From NCBI GenBank assembly GCA_947396885.1, contig OX377206.1, positions 83,697,960-83,761,959 on the forward strand: a stretch of 64,000 nucleotides of DNA, in the 5' to 3' direction. A model generated the notes under the pieces. It did not search any database. It had not been told where the DNA came from and saw nothing but the letters and a program-made list of their open reading frames with translations. The position numbers were made by a program, and so were the translations under genes. Origin of the DNA: Heligmosomoides polygyrus polygyrus (lineage: Eukaryota > Nematoda > Chromadorea > Rhabditida > Heligmosomidae). How positions within the stretch are numbered: position 1 is the first letter of the stretch; each line of letters starts with the position of its first letter. Shown here in pieces: positions 38,456 through 52,000 of this stretch.

Positions 38456-40791
38456 AAAGTCAGTCAGAAGCTGCCGTCATTTTCGCTTCTGAATTCTTAC
38501 CCTTTTCTAAGTATTCTTTACTGCGATGCGTGATGCATATTACACACAATTAGAATAACCAAGCCCATGATCAGCGGGCATAAAGGGTCTTTGAGAAGGC
38601 TTTTGTAAAGTTCACATTCTCAGCGATTTTTCATGGTCATTGTTTCCATGGCTCCGTATTCAACTGCTGGACCATTCTAGTCTCACCATGGATCTTGGGA
38701 GAGGGGATGTCCTCTGGTGGAATCAAAAATTATATGCTACGTCTTGATAAAGAGATCTACAAGAGGAACAATGCATGGAACTGCCAGCGCTAGCACCTAA
38801 CCTCTTTCAAGACTACCAACCAAACTAACGCTTTAAGCTATGTCTACACGACATTCGCTTATCAGACTGGATGAGCGTTCAACTTGTTTTGGCTACTGAA
38901 ATCGACACTTGCGCACTGTATATGAATGGAGATTCACCAGAAGACATCTAGTTTATTTCTTAAAATGTTGCACTGCTTTGAAAATGTTGTTTCTATGATG
39001 ACTGCTTCAAAGTGTCCTAATAGCAACGCTCTAACAATTCTTCTCTGCTCAAAGAAAGCCACATTATTCTTCTATATAAGCTAATCCGTTTGTTGGTCTC
39101 TCCGAGTATAGATCCAACTTTCTCCCGTTTCAACGTCCGTATGTTCTTCCTTCGGTACGCGAATTAATTCCCGGCTTATCAGAACTACCAGTCTTCACTA
39201 ATCGTGACGGGTAGGTGTTCGTGGTGAAAATTACGTTAATACACTAGCTTACGGAAACCCTCACAGTAAGGCATCTTTATCGATTGAAAGACCATTTTCG
39301 ATCGATTAATATCAGCGATTTTCGGTTCGGCTCAACTTTTTGAAGTGGGAATCTCGTGGATATGTTGAGCGTTGCGCAAATTTCAAAACCTGTGAACAAC
39401 ATCAATCGGATGACCAGTATCGATTGACTTGATCGGCACTTTTTTTAGGATTGACTGTCTGACTTAAGAAGCAATCCAACATGGTAGCTCATGTACCAAC
39501 TTTGCGAACAGCATACAGCATTAGGACGATCGCCTGGAATGGCTTTTTGGTCTGAAGATGACCGTTTGAAGTTGGAGCGAGTGATCTCCACAACAAGCAA
39601 TATCGATCGGTAACCATGAATTTCTGGGGCGAAGCCCTGCAAGTAGTCATGCTGCTGCTAACCCGGCCGACTACGGAATTCCTTTTACATAGATATACAT
39701 ACCATGAGTAAGGTACTTCTGTGGTTGGTATGGTCATGTCGACGTCCAGTAGTACTTGTGTGTATTCTGCCCACAAGTGTTACCTCATCGTTCGCCACTG
39801 AAGTGAGATTTGAGGTGTAACGTCATCTTGAGTGAAAGCTTGAGTTATCGGTCTCATCACCGATGTTGTAATGGGTGATTCTATCCTAGACGATTTCTTT
39901 ATCGATTGGATTCGATTGGAATATTCTATAGTGGTACACCGTAGTTCTTCTCGATGACTACTATGAAAGTTTTGTGATCGCATCCTTTTCGTATAGTCAA
40001 CAGTACTCCACTCGAGTTCTAGATTAAGTTGAATGACCACTTTTAATGATAATAGCGGAATCTAGAACTATAGCAGCTCAGTTTCATAACGTTAGTTCAA
40101 TGACTGCAGTGGCTATTATTTGGAGCCAATACTAAGGCAAAAACAACTTTTCATTTAACAACCACGATGGAGTGACCATTAGACGATGCTTCAAAGGAAT
40201 GGCTTCAGTGCAAGGTGCACTACAGCGAAACGTCGTCGCTTTTACTAAGAAAGTGAACTCGCCCCTACATATACGAATAGCCTCTACTAGCTGAATCCTA
40301 CGGTCAGTCGCTCCGATTGCGGTGGCATCTTGCATGATGAAAACAGTAGCCGTACAGTCAGTAAGTAAACTTGTCAGCAGTTCTTTGTTGAAAAAAAGAG
40401 GCAGACGATATCATGTTTCACCTCGTAGCCCTATACAGGAACCATTGCTGCAAAGATAAGACTATTGCGCTGCTACAATTAACTCCCCGAGGGACATCAG
40501 CAGGACATGGAGCTGCGGTACATGTTGTACGCAGAGGTCCGTATTTATATTAATACATTTTGAACTAGGACGAAGTATGGCTGGAGTTAGTGCAGCCCAT
40601 GGCTTGTTAGGCTAAACTAGTCTATGTAGCTGGAAATTACGTGGTCAACCTTTAAGAAGTTTTGAACCAGATTTTGAGCGTCTGGATAAAATTGTACATG
40701 TTCGAAATTCAATGTTTGTAATATTTTTGTTATGAGAATTGCAATTCAACATAGCTCAGAAGACATTTTTTTGTAGTTCAGTTCGTGTGTT
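38456..40791. other. No recognisable gene; several minus-strand frames
   Basis: Minus-strand frames at 40335-40132, 40040-39780 and 39776-39489 follow each other in the same direction. They could be a decayed element or gene, but no family could be named. Confidence 0.4.
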
Positions 40792-41062
40792 TGAGCGCAG
40801 TCGGAGGAGTTGTCGGCTGTCGCGTGCACCCGATACCAGGTTCTTAGTTCGGATTTCCGCTCAGACCAATCAAGCCTTCCATCCCTCCGGGGTCAGTGAA
40901 TTGCTACCAGACTTGTCTGAGAAGATTAAAGACCTAACTTCTAAGTCGACTGGCCACCGCAATTCACTGTACATATACGCACTCAAATCGCCTCCACGGC
41001 ATCCTGTAGAAGTAAAATGTGAGCCGCATAACAAACGGGAGTGAAAAGCGCCGTCATTTTTT
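40792..41062 (+). repeat. SINE family 1
   Basis: Head GAGCGCAGTCGGAGGAG to tail GCGCCGTCATTTT, moderately diverged. Confidence 0.8.
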
Positions 41063-41322
41063 CTTTTTTCTTCTATATAGTTCACTTCAATGAGCAGAAA
41101 TACTATGCGGCTTAGCCTATTTAGGAAATCATATATTATGGGTGCAATTGTGATATAACGATCTCAGTATAAACTATTGCTTCCTAATGGAATAACCCGT
41201 GCACGAGTTATAGTTTGGGACTTTATTACACTGAAGTTAAAGTAATCTCTCTCATTACAAGTATAAGTGTATTTATAAGTATAAGTTGATATAACCTTTT
41301 CTATACTGTTATTCTCCAAATT

Positions 41323-41614
41323 AGGGCGCGTGTAGCGCAGTCGGAGGAGGCGCGACTGTCGCGCACCCGATGCCAGGTTCCTGGTTCGGATTTCCCGCCC
41401 AGGCCAACCAAGCCTTCCATCACTCCGGGGTCGGTGAATTGGTACCAGACTTGTCTGGGAAGGATAAAGCGCTGACTTGTTCATCGGCTGGCCACCGCAA
41501 GTCATTGTATGGCTAAATACGCATTCATGTCGCCTCCACGACATCCCGTAGAAGTAGAATGCGCTGGCACATCCCAGAAGGGATTGAGTAACGCCGTCCT
41601 TTATCCTTATCCTT
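41323..41614 (+). repeat. SINE family 1, full length
   Basis: Very well preserved, GGGCGCGTGTAGCGCAGTCGG to TTTATCCTTATCC. The A box and B box are both clear. Confidence 0.9.
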
Positions 41615-41778
41615 ATTATTCTCCAAATTACGAAAGACCACAGTCAGACGCCGGTTTCGTCGGCGCTTGACGCTGGACGTGCGGGCCACGCCAGGCTTGC
41701 CGGCTTCGGGTATGGCGGGCCACGCAAGGAGCGTAGCCCAAACCTAGCTACGGACGCTGGGTTATGAAGGTTTCTTTA

Positions 41779-42000
41779 GGGCCTGTTCATACTTCGCTAT
41801 AAGAGCGACTCGTCGCCCGTGCAAAACATGGATATTGATTAAAACGGAGCGCGCGCCGCCGAAAAGTGTTTATCCTCGAGCGCCGGCGCTGTCGCTCTTG
41901 TCGTTCTAGCCGCTCCAATCTTTCCTGTCGCATGTCCATACTTCCGCGCGTTGCGCTCTCGTCGCTCTTGTCGCTGCTGTCGCGAAGTATGAATAGGGCC
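41779..42000. mobile_element. MITE with GGGCCTGTTCATACTTCGC ends
   Basis: The left end GGGCCTGTTCATACTTCGC pairs with the right end GCGAAGTATGAATAGGGCC. The interior is GC-rich with repeated GTCGCTCTTGTCG. Flanks TTA and TCA suggest a decayed 3-bp duplication (PIF/Harbinger type). Confidence 0.65.
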
Positions 42001-42307
42001 TCACCGAGAAGGCCGTAGCTTGATGCTTCATGTTCAGAATTTACAACAAATAACGATTAGCCAGTGGCAAGTCAATATCGATCTACTTCATCGAATTTTG
42101 CCCAGAAATAATCAGATGAAGTATGAATCACGCAAATACGATGATCGTTGAACACATATTACATGCTACCTGGCTCTAAGGTGCCAATGCTTTCAAAGAA
42201 AATCGTTTTGCCACTAAGATCTGCGAAGAGTTTGTCACTTAGTCAAGGCAAAAGGCTTGTTGATTAGTATCTCAACTAGTTATTTTAGTAATTTATATAT
42301 TTTTCGT

Positions 42308-42490
42308 TGGTGCATGTCGTCTACAATCGGCAGCATTTGGCTTGTTGTTGTTCTTTCTGTTCTGTTTTGCTTGCGCTTTGGCTTTAACTGTGTGATTCTC
42401 CAGGCAAAGAATTATCACAGTAAGCAACACCCAACTGCGCAAACAATATCGATTGATAATATTGACTTCTCGGGCAAGTCCCACCACTAA
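42308..42490 (+). CDS. Hypothetical short membrane protein
   Basis: I do not recognise this. An ATG opens a frame whose N-terminal part is a membrane segment (IWLVVVLSVLFCLRFGFNCV), followed by a hydrophilic tail ending in DFSGKSHH and TAA. A GTAAGC inside the tail could act as a splice donor, so this may be a first exon. It sits downstream of the 3' end of the TANGO1-like gene and would converge on it. Codon pattern looks coding-like, but the length is within what chance allows. Confidence 0.3.
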   Translation, partial: WCMSSTIGSIWLVVVLSVLFCLRFGFNCVILQAKNYHSKQHPTAQTISIDNIDFSGKSHH

Positions 42491-42627
42491 TTCTACTCTA
42501 TATGTAAAGGAGCTAGCATCTGTTTTACAATCCGTTTGTCAGAGATCGAGCTCTTGGTTCTTTTGACATTTCAATCAGCAGGATCCATCCCTGCTGAGTG
42601 ATCATTCGAGATGGGAACCATTAAAAT

Positions 42628-43026
42628 ATGTTCTCTGGTGTGTATGCTTCACAACAAGTCAATGATACATCGATTCTTATCAATTACACGGTGAAGCCGC
42701 ACTCTGTAGTAAAACCGTCTGTTGGGCTAACTCTCTTCTGGTTGAGTAATAACTCACCGAAGGCTTTTCTTCAGTCAACAAACAGTGTTCCTTTGCCACC
42801 ACGTTTATTACAACCAATACATAAAACACCTTTGTTCGCACAGTTGAAAGAAAACATCAGGAGACACCCAATTTCGAAGCGGATACCCACCACTGACCAC
42901 AGTGGAACACCAAAACATCCTAGCCATCGCATTGCCGTCAGGAGAACACAACTCAAGTGTTCTCAGAAGAGAAACAGAAAAGGAAAAAAGACCCTATTCT
43001 CATCACAAGACATAAGTGTACAATAA
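42628..43026 (+). CDS. Hypothetical basic protein, convergent with TANGO1-like gene
   Basis: An open frame of 132 codons has a hydrophilic, Lys/Arg-rich C-terminal half (for example KENIRRHPISKRIPTTD and KRNRKGKKT). It ends 52 nt before the stop codon of the opposite-strand TANGO1-like gene, so transcripts would overlap tail to tail. A possible acceptor CTCTGTAG at 42709 would join in phase to the ORF ending near 42420. I do not recognise a domain; it could be chance. Confidence 0.25.
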   Translation: MFSGVYASQQVNDTSILINYTVKPHSVVKPSVGLTLFWLSNNSPKAFLQSTNSVPLPPRLLQPIHKTPLFAQLKENIRRHPISKRIPTTDHSGTPKHPSHRIAVRRTQLKCSQKRNRKGKKTLFSSQDISVQ

Positions 43027-43078
43027 TATTTGCAGACACTGTGATAAATGAAGGAGTTTTACCCCAACATCTCCCGTC

Positions 43079-46000
43079 CTACGAAGACTTGAACTCCATC
43101 GCCTGATCTGAAAACAGATTTGATAAGCGTTTATAAAGACGGCTTATTTGAACTCCTTGACAAAAGGCCATCAGAATGAGCATTCCCGTTTGCCGTAACT
43201 CTTACTCCCGCAATAGTTGAATTTGTAAAAGTATTACCTTAAACGAAACTTGGAAAAATGCGCAATACATCACTGTTTACTTATGACAGCTATGTGTGCA
43301 GATTTCATCCAAAAACCACGGGCCAAGACATCTTTTAAAAACGGAATGATAAGAAAGACCGGAAAACATACCAACTACTCGTTTTCCGGACGGCTTTTTC
43401 AGTCCAGGAGGTGGAATAGCACTTAACAAAGGCATCTCTGGAGGAGGACTTCGACCACCATTCGATCCACCAGAAGAGTAGTACACATTTACACTTCTGT
43501 TGTGCCGAAGACCGCGTGGATCTACATCAGCTCTGAAGGGCAACCATAAACATATGGGAACAGACATGATGTGGAAGACACATGATGTTACATTTTGTTG
43601 GAATTTTCAAGTCAGTACATACTTAGAGGAATGGTATTTTGAGCAAAGGATGCACTAATTATGTCTCACTTTCGACTTCTGTGTCCAGATTCCTAGCGCC
43701 ATTTCCCTAGAGTCCCCCCTTCTCAAGATGCAGCGTTCACGTCTCAATGCTACTTTGATGTATCGATCTGATGCTGGGAACATGGTCAAGATGAAAAACT
43801 ATGCATCTACGTTGTCGAGAACAGTGGTCGAAAACTTTTCTTTCTTTCTTTCGACTTTCGAATTTTCGGACGTATTCCTCATGTATTAACACGATAGATT
43901 ACCCTTATTATCCAACACACGAGGGAAACGTCGAGAACCCGAACTTGCAAGAGGGGAATAATTTCAAAACATCAGAGGCTTTTTGATTAATTACGTTCCA
44001 CACGTACATCTATACAACGTAAGGGTTTCGTTAAGACGCGGGCAACGAAATCGTGTTCATGCAAAACTTACTTACAATGCATGTGCCACACGTATTTACC
44101 TAATAAAAAGAACAACATATAGCAAGACGTGCTCTAGATGTCGTTTTAATAAGAAGGAAGAAACATCCTGGTGAAGTGGCTACTCCAGAAAGAAAACAAC
44201 GCTCCACCTGAGCAGTAGAACGGAACTATTCTAATGCTTTGGACTGTCAACACTACGTGAATGAGCAAAAGACATTTAGCACAGACACTACAAGTTTAGT
44301 AGGTCTTACAGGGACGATATCGTTTGGTTAAGCGCATATTCGTTGCCAGGTGGGATAACGAGTTTCTTATGAAAGCACCTACTTCTCTTTCAGCGTATAC
44401 GTTCACAACTGGTAACACGGATTACTTGGAAACAAAGAATATGAGAAAAATCCAATGTTCATATCCACAACTCAAATAAAGCGCGAAAGTTTATGTGCCT
44501 CCATAATTCTATGTTATGAGCATAGAATCCCTTTAGAGTCAATCACCTCCATGATACACCACGATTTCGCAAAACATTTGATTTTCTTCAAGTACAGAAC
44601 ACTAAATACGCTCATTTTAAAAGCTTTTAAAGGAATAATTTGTTGCGATCAAAATTTTTACTCCGATTGGGACTCTAAATCGCACACACAGCACTCCGGG
44701 CAGGGAGCTGCGCCGCTCAAAATTGCTGGTTCATTTCAGCTTTATTGGAGTTTCCTGTAGGTCATTCACACATGAAATAAAATAGAAAACAATGGTAACA
44801 CACTCAAAGTGGACTATCGTTGAATCTTGGCATTTGTGAATGTTTTGTAGTTGGTTGAACCAGACGAGATTAGTCATGGTAGCACCGTTGCAACAGGTGA
44901 GCATCTAGGCAAAAATCTCTTCTATTCCCTCAAGAAAATCCCTTTCTATTTCGGTTGTGAGTGAATACTGTGTTCATACTCTAACTGCTCCTTTGACTTT
45001 AACTTTGTTTTGCAATAGTGAATGAACATAATCAAATTTCCAGATAGACTTGCTTTTTCTGCATGTATTTATGAAGAATATCAACTTACTCATAACGTCA
45101 GCCCGCAAAAAAATCTAATAAAAATTACCCGACATTAGGATGAGAAGTATGATGCTGATGATATGACGGATCCATAGTCATGTAGTGCGGCACCTCTCCT
45201 TTCCTAGCGCTCCATAGCTGACGTCCATGGCTTCGAGAACGAACACGACGATGAGTTGTTTCCTTCAACACATAAAATAGCAGTAAACGTTGTTCAAATG
45301 AAATGCTTAACTTAGATATTTTTCAGCGGTGAACACTCACTGCCATACTCTGTTCTTTAGTAAGTGCCTTTCATCCCTAAGATAACTTTTTTTTTCAGTT
45401 TTTAGTCCCGAAACCAAAAGCCTCTTCAACTACACTTTGCCGTTGCTCGTGAGCTGACAAAGAACGCGAACCGGCTAATCTTCCAAAAGTGCCGGCAGAA
45501 CTACGAAATGAGCTAGGGTAATCTACGTGCGTAGAACTCCATCCGCATTTTCCTTAGGAGCGTGTAGCACAGTAGCAGGAGGTGCCGGCTGTCGCACGCA
45601 CCCGATACCAGGTTCATAGTACGGATTTCCCGCCCAGGCCAACCAAGCCTTCCATCCCTCAGAGGTCGGTGAAATGATAGCAAACTTGCTTGGGAAGGAT
45701 AACGCGCTGACTTGTTCATCGGCTGGCCAGCGGAAGTCATTGTAGGGTCAAATACGCATTCAAATCGCCTCCACGATATCCCGTAGAAGTAGAGTATGTG
45801 GTGCATCCCAAAAAGGCATTGACTAACGCCGTCTTTTATCCTCTATTTTTCTGAACAGCTTCTGCAGCCATCCTGAAGGCCGAGAGTAGAAGTAGGAGTT
45901 ATTTCAGGGATGTGCGGAAATTTTTCTGGAAAAAGCGGAAGACGAAAGACGGAACGGAAACGCTCAGAAATGGCCGGAAACCTGAATACGAAACGCGAAA

Positions 46001-49000
46001 ACGGAAATGACACATGTTCGCCATTTTTTCAAAAAATGCATCTGAAACGGCGTCAGAAGCGGCTTCTATTGCACCTTTTCTTGCTCGGAACTTTACAAGC
46101 AGCAGAATCTTCCACAGATTAATGCTCATCCTCATTATAACATAACATAACGAAGAACGAATTCATAATATTGCTATACACTTTCAGCCATGGCTGAGCA
46201 ATAAACGAAAACAAATTGAAGGGCTTTTTTCACTATTTCTCACTATTTCAGCATGCAGTCCTTCCATATCAAGTCCCTGCGACGGGTTTTTCGCTGACCT
46301 CTTTGATGCTGATATTTTTGAACGGTAGACTTAAGCGACTTGAACACTTGAGGTTATATACAGACCCGCATTTAAAAAAACTGACTCGGGTGAAGTCTAA
46401 GACCGGAGTATCTACCTGAATCATTTTCCCACCAGGAAAGAGATTCCTCTCAACACTTTTAGAAACCAGTTGCATCATTGATGACGTGGTGACTGCACAG
46501 ATATCTGCATATTCAACATTAGCAGTTACATTGTAATCACCAAAACTAGTACTCAGGGTTGATTCTGGGACTAACTAACTAACTGGATGACTGATTAGTC
46601 ATGGTGGATTCACACTTCCACAGGAATATTCAGTCTGTGCCAGCCTAGAAACCCTACGCCCAAGGTGACACAGCTGGACAGTTCCAAGATGGCTCTCGAA
46701 GCAATACTTTTGTAACAGAAATCAAAGTTAATCAGAACAACCGGAATGACAGCTCATGGTAGATATTCGTGATGTTTCACTAAAAAATGAATCGCATAAC
46801 TCCATATGGATGAATATCACTCCTAACGAAATCAAAAATTGAAATTTGCACCTTTGGTCAGGAACACTGTGTAATCTTGAAGCACAAACCGCGTGCCACA
46901 ACCTTCACTGAACTCTTTGTTTCATGATACTGCGCTATATGCTTGCAAAGTTTCCGTAGCTATTACCAATGGATCAAGAATTTTATGATCATTCGAATGT
47001 TGAGTGCATTTTCTTAGCATACAATGCATACATAGCCTTTGTGGCACATTATTTTTGCACTACACCCAGCTGTTGTCATTTTTGAATCCTTTTTTTTTTT
47101 TGGTAGTCTAACCAACTTCAAGAATATTAATACTAGAGTTGTCAAACAGTATTTCTCTCACAATTATATGAAGGAGAACTCTTTTTCATTCATTGTGTTC
47201 AATAGAAATCTAGTGTGGAACAGTGTCCATTTCCGTTTCCGCCTTCCGACCCAAAAACAGGCGGAACACGGAACGGAACGGAAGAGCTCAAAATGGCCGG
47301 AAACCGGAATTCGGAACACCGAAACGGAAATTCCGCAACCGGAATTCGGAACAGGGAAACGGAAATTCCGCACATCCCTGGTTATTATCCAAACCACTTA
47401 GCAGCCCACTTCGTTTGAGTTGAGGACTGGCACTCGCTATCTGCATATCAACTACTCCATGCTGTCCTAGATCATGCTCAAAAAGAAGGCTTTGCAACAC
47501 ATGTCTGACCTGTCATGTTCTGTCTGAAGACCTACTCAAACCCGATTGTACACCTTAACATCCTACCATATGCCCCTTAACCTCATCACCATACCGCGCT
47601 TCATTTGTATTCACAACAAAGGACATTTTTGCAAGCAGATCTTGTGCACTTTGCACAATCAATTACAATCTCCAATTCAAAAACCATTCCTATTAACTTT
47701 CTTCTGCCCCCGAAAACTGTTTAAAACGCCAACCTTTCTCTCCTTGTGTTTTTCAGTATCGCTTGGAGAGTTGTCCATTTTTAACCGGTCCGATCTTCGA
47801 GCACGACTGGGGCCCTTCTTGACTGGAGGATAAGCCGAGAAAAGATATTCGTCATCAGGTGATGTTGGACTGGAAAAGGCACACGTATAAGAATCTATTT
47901 GTTTTCCTTAATAATCTCATTACCTAGAAATTAAATGAGAAATTTGAAGCAAGACTTACCAGTTGGAACTCATTGAACGAGGCGGTTCCTCCCACAGTGA
48001 AAGCGGTGAATGCGCTAAGTCTCTTGCATGCTTGTTCAAAAAATCGTAGCCCTGTACCGACGGCGCAAGCGGTTGCATCTGTAATAGTACAATTTCAAAC
48101 CGTTTCTAGTGAGTTGGTAGGAAGTAAACTAATACAACAAAGAACAACATCATACTGATTTAAAAAGAGCACCTCATTCTTTCTAGATGAATCTTCACGC
48201 GATGACAGCTGCTACAAATAATTAAACATTTTTTTCTGACATTCCGTCGGTATTTTCTTTTCTACCCTAGATTTATCATCAAGACTCAGCTCTTGCGTCT
48301 ATCACTATACTTTTCTTGTAAACGCATACCTGTGTTGTTTGCAAAACGTCCAATTTATGCTTCAGTTCCAGAACTTCGTTGAAACGCCTGGTTTCTAGTT
48401 TTAGGTGTTCGTTTCGCATTCGCTTCAACTCCATTTCAAGCTGAAGGTGGCAAACAATAAAAATTTAGCAAGGCACGAAGACTTTGATAAAGCGGGAAAA
48501 GGGACGTAAGTGGTTTAACTGCTTTAGGAAAAAACGAGTTGTCTGAACCTAACATCGCTCTATCTCAGTTGTCCCCTTGGAGCCTCGCTTTCGACATCTT
48601 TCCTCTTGCTTATTGTTAAACATAACACATATCTTCAGACTCCAATAACGCTTAAGAAACTGGAACTCACCTCACAAATCTTCTCATCCTTCTTTCTGCG
48701 TTCATCAATGATTGCAGAAAATTCGCCTTGAAGAGCAATGAGTTCATCGCGAAGCTTATCTCGTAGCTGAAAAGGTGCACGAGTTATGTCGTGAGTGAAA
48801 TTGAGAACAAAGATAATAGAAATTCTAAAACATTCGATAACTGCTCTCTATCGACATCAAAAGAGCAAACTGGTCAGAGTGGTAGTAAAGGTATTACTAC
48901 CTCCATTTATTATTTAACACAAGTGCTCCGACACGCATAACGGCGTGTCTCGCACTTGCGCGCTTCGCGCGACTTTGTAGCATCACTGACATATAGAAGG

Positions 49001-52000
49001 TACTTTTTGTAAAACATAAAATTCGCTAGCATCTAGGACTTGGTGCGTACGTTATCGGCATCAAGCCCTTCACCACTTCGGTACCTTCATCATAGACATT
49101 CTTTTCTAACCGGCCAGTAATGTCATTGTTTTGTGCTGCGCAGTACTTCTGTCCCTCAGGTTGTTCCTCCGCAATCGTTCTCATGCTCAACAGCAAGCGT
49201 TTCAAGCTGCCGTTGACATGTCTTCCGAAGCCAGGTTCCCCTCTCTTGATTCTTCTTTCTGGATTTTATTGCTGGTCCGCCTTTAATGGTGTTCCCTCCC
49301 CCCTCTTTAGTCCGCTACCTTGGTCCTGGTCGGCTCCTGAATCTCGACGCTCAGAAATACGCGTAGGTGCTGTTGTGTTAAGCAGTAAAGGGCTGCGTTT
49401 CCTCTGCTGCAGCAACATCCCACGTTCAAATTGCCAAATTTGGCAAATTTTGCCCGCGTTTTAGATGATGAGGCCTACCTCATTCAGGTTAGATCATCGA
49501 CCGCCCTCGCTGTGGTGGATGATGCGACGTATCTCACTTCGGTTAGATCACTCGACCGCTCTCGCTGTGGATGATGCAGCGTACATCACTTAGGTTAGAT
49601 CACTCCACGGACAAACTCTTTTATATATAGGTGATGATATCTGATGATGTTTGTAAAACGAAGGCTCAGACGTGAAAACACGATAAAGAACCATTTTAGC
49701 GCTTCATTACCACACTATCACGATACTGAGAGCAATGGATCTGTAAGCAAAACACATCAGTCTTAGAGTGAATATCACACAGCCACTATTTAAAAAAGGT
49801 TCGAAACCTGTAGGACCGAAATAATTAAATTATACGTGATCAGACCGCGTGATAGCACTGTCGGAAGAGGCACCATCTGTCGCAATCTAACTCAACATTC
49901 TAAGTTAGTTCGGGTCCCCAGGCCAATCAAGCCTTCCATCCCTCCGGGGTAGGTGAATTGATACCCAACTTGTCTCTCTTCCTTTGGTTGGTTATCGGAA
50001 ATTGTTGTATACGTCGCCTGTGCATTCAAATTGTCGCCACGATATCCCGTAGGACTGTATGACAAATAATACAAAACAGTCAAAGAATATGAAAAAGCTG
50101 AATTTGCACCGCTGATCGCAAACGATCCATTCTTCTAAATAAATTTGTGCGCAGAAAAAAAGCAACATTGCTTAATGACTTGTCGACACACAAACGAGTA
50201 TTCTTCTATGCTTTGAACATGGCACTATTTCGACGACAAATCTGCGTTTAGCTTATAAAAAGAATGAATTACGCAGAGCAGCGAAAGCGAATGAAAAAAA
50301 CCGACGACATGTATGGACACTAACCCCTTCGGTCTCCCTTGTTTTCATGTTGCTCTCCTTCATCATTGAGAGAAGTTCGTTGCAGCGTTCATCAGCACGG
50401 CTTCGTTCCCGCTCTCGTTCCGACACCTTTAAAGCAAGGCATGTCAGGAAGACATAAAGGCTTCTACAATGAAACTATTAAACATACCTCCTTCGTTTTT
50501 CGTTCAAGCTCTGCTTCGAGAGATGACAGTTTCGACTCAAGCTGTTGGCGCTCCTGCTTCTCATATTCAAGAGCCATTCTGAACATGCAATGAAGCGAAT
50601 GCCGCCACTCATAACCATCAAAGAATATTAGCAGATTCGTAACCAAGTGAAGTCGTTAACATACCGTGTCGTTTCCAGTTCCTGCTCGACCTTCTTCAGC
50701 TGTCCCCGTAGCTTGGCTACTTCTCGGACCTCACTGGCCGCTGGTGCTACAGGAATAGTGATGGTCGAGGAGGCAGGAGTTTTTTCTTTGTCGTCATCGG
50801 CTTCTCCAACGATATCATCTCCAAAATCTGACCACCCTCCAGAGCCACCAGATCCTAAACGTATGACCTTAATCCTGACCCAGACACTTCAACAATCACA
50901 TCATTTGATCACACTCGTTGTCGTACCATCAACGTTACCTTCCTTCCTATTCCTTTCAACTTCTTCAAGCATCGATGATAGGGTAGCATTCTCGAGTTCG
51001 AGGTTGTTCTTTTCTGAAGACAGCTTCCTGACCTGTTCGTTAGCAGCCTAAACTTTGAAGAATAGAGATAGGAGCAAGAGCCACAGCTTCTATCTCTCTA
51101 GATGCGGAACGTCTGAACAGCTTCTTATCAAGTAACGGCAGTACGGTAGGCGTTTTGCTACCACATACTATTATTTTGACCCTCTAATCATCCTCGTATA
51201 ATAGGAATATATGGTGGGATCTTCAACAGTAAAATCGACGTCATAAAAAAATTAAATTGTTTACACTTCCCCATGAAGGTGTTATAGACAACATACATAA
51301 ATGCTGTCAGCCTATTTCTCTGGGAAGAAACCATAACGGAAATTAATCGCCGACAATGCTATTTTCCTCACCATGGTTTTGGAGTAGACAAATTTGTGTG
51401 AAACCATGCCAGCACCTCTCGTAGATTTCAAAATCAATGAACCTATGCAACCTTTATCTTAAGGCAACTAGCTCCCGTCACTTATTCATCATACGATTAA
51501 GAATCATGCAGGATCATAATCACAATCCGAACAGAAAAGCATATTGCCGTCCTCATTATCTTCAAGCAATTGGTGTGGGTTATATGTAAAGAGAGAATTT
51601 AGGGCTTAAACCGATAATTCTACGTATAGGGAAAGCTGAGCTGCTAGAAGCCTTTCGTATCTATTATGTGAGTCGAACAAAGATCCGAAAAGCTGGAGGA
51701 GGAGGCAACGTAAGGAAAAGGAAACAAACTAACAGAGTAACCTCGTTGTCAAAAAAAAGAGTGAAGTGCCTCTACGCTAGGTTACACACAATTTTTTATG
51801 TAAATAAAGAATAGTAACGTTTTTCTCTAAAGCTGCATTAATTGGTGAAGTATTCTTCGCACAGCTTCATTCTCGAACTTGTTATGACAAAAGCTATAAG
51901 CTAACTCATGAGATATAAACACTTCCAACGAAACAGCCGCTTAAAGTGAGACGAATAATAAAAACTGCTCCTCTAAGAGAGTCGTCAAGGCCAGACCTGC

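Larger units (their letters stand above)
43079..48078 (-). other. Exons 23-27: basic, proline-containing C-terminal tail
   Basis: Exons 48078-47960, 47869-47734, 45262-45129, 43532-43372 and 43107-43079 encode a tail with LSLWEEPPRSM, SAYPPVKKGPSRARR, an Arg-rich THRRVRSRSHGRQ, and RSPPPEMPLLSAIPPPGLKK. It ends in QAMEFKSS and TAG at 43081-43079. The last exon follows a canonical CTGTTTTCAG acceptor. In TANGO1/cTAGE5 a proline-rich C-terminal domain binds SEC23 of the COPII coat; the PPP motifs here fit that role, but the domain is shorter than in vertebrates. A possible poly(A) signal (AATAAA on the minus strand) lies at 42809-42804. Confidence 0.7.

Noticed and set aside
49120..49464. 114-codon plus-strand frame
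   Set aside because: It sits in an intron of the TANGO1-like gene next to a tandem repeat and has no recognisable domain.
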